NCBI GenBank assembly: GCA_030431355.1
Contig: JAUIJG010000373.1
Location: 1-5,238 of the forward strand
Direction: 5' to 3'
DNA from: a bacterium
GTDB taxonomy: Bacteria > Cyanobacteriota > Vampirovibrionia > Obscuribacterales > Obscuribacteraceae
DNA: 5,238 nucleotides
Each line of letters begins with the position of its first letter. Within the stretch, counting starts at the first letter, position 1. Shown here in pieces: positions 5,207 through 5,238 of this stretch. The position numbers were made by a program, and so were the translations under genes. The notes under the pieces are model-generated. The model was not told the DNA's origin and did not search any database. It worked only from the letters and a program-made list of their open reading frames with translations.

Positions 5207-5238
5207 GGCCACCAAATCTAGTTGACACCCCAGAGTAG

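Noticed and set aside
5222..5227. A perfect TTGACA hexamer just after the hydrolase gene.
   Set aside because: Its -10 would lie at or beyond the window edge, so a promoter cannot be judged.
1..5238. A search for CRISPR-like arrays, insertion-sequence ends, toxin-antitoxin pairs or a defence cluster.
   Set aside because: No regularly spaced repeats, transposase, or paired small genes are seen. The TPR and SH3b proteins alone do not make a defence system.

Overview
This is a bacterial chromosomal window with four protein-coding genes (one cut by the left edge), one tRNA gene and three intergenic regions. No mobile element, CRISPR array or rRNA is visible. Base composition is moderate and uneven. 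The central zinc-ribbon/SH3b gene and the right-hand hydrolase look GC-moderate; two sampled 60-base lines of the zinc-ribbon/SH3b gene are about 52 and 63 percent GC. The TPR gene looks clearly AT-richer; two sampled lines are about 35 and 42 percent. A zinc-ribbon/membrane-anchor/SH3b protein beside a secreted TPR array would fit a large-genome environmental bacterium. The Obscuribacterales/Melainabacteria come to mind, but this is a weak guess from protein style and not a placement.

Layout, left to right. (1) Positions 1-141, minus strand: the first 47 residues of a class II aldolase/adducin-family protein, running off the window. (2) Positions 142-448: intergenic, with a plausible minus-strand promoter for the aldolase, a short perfect inverted repeat, and the leader of the next gene. 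(3) Positions 449-2389, plus: a 646-residue single-pass membrane protein with an N-terminal four-cysteine zinc ribbon, one transmembrane helix, an unrecognised exported region, an Arg/Ser-rich patch, a TolA-like Ala/Lys/Glu helix of about 100 residues and two C-terminal SH3b-like domains. (4) Positions 2419-2492, plus: tRNA-Pro(TGG), only 29 bases after that gene. (5) Positions 2575-3948, minus: a 457-residue exported or anchored protein made almost entirely of twelve TPR repeats, convergent with the tRNA. (6) Positions 3949-4180: a divergent intergenic region rich in small repeats (a 13-bp tandem repeat carrying two Shine-Dalgarno-like sequences, a spaced 9-bp direct repeat, and two inverted repeats around a perfect TATAAT box). 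(7) Positions 4184-5206, plus: a zinc-dependent hydrolase of the succinylglutamate desuccinylase/aspartoacylase family with all metal and catalytic residues visible.

The genes do not form an obvious pathway or operon. Strands alternate, so they are probably separate transcription units, except that the tRNA could be co-transcribed with the SH3b gene. The two least ordinary items are the domain combination of the membrane protein and the repeat-rich control region in front of the hydrolase. No complete new biological system can be demonstrated here.
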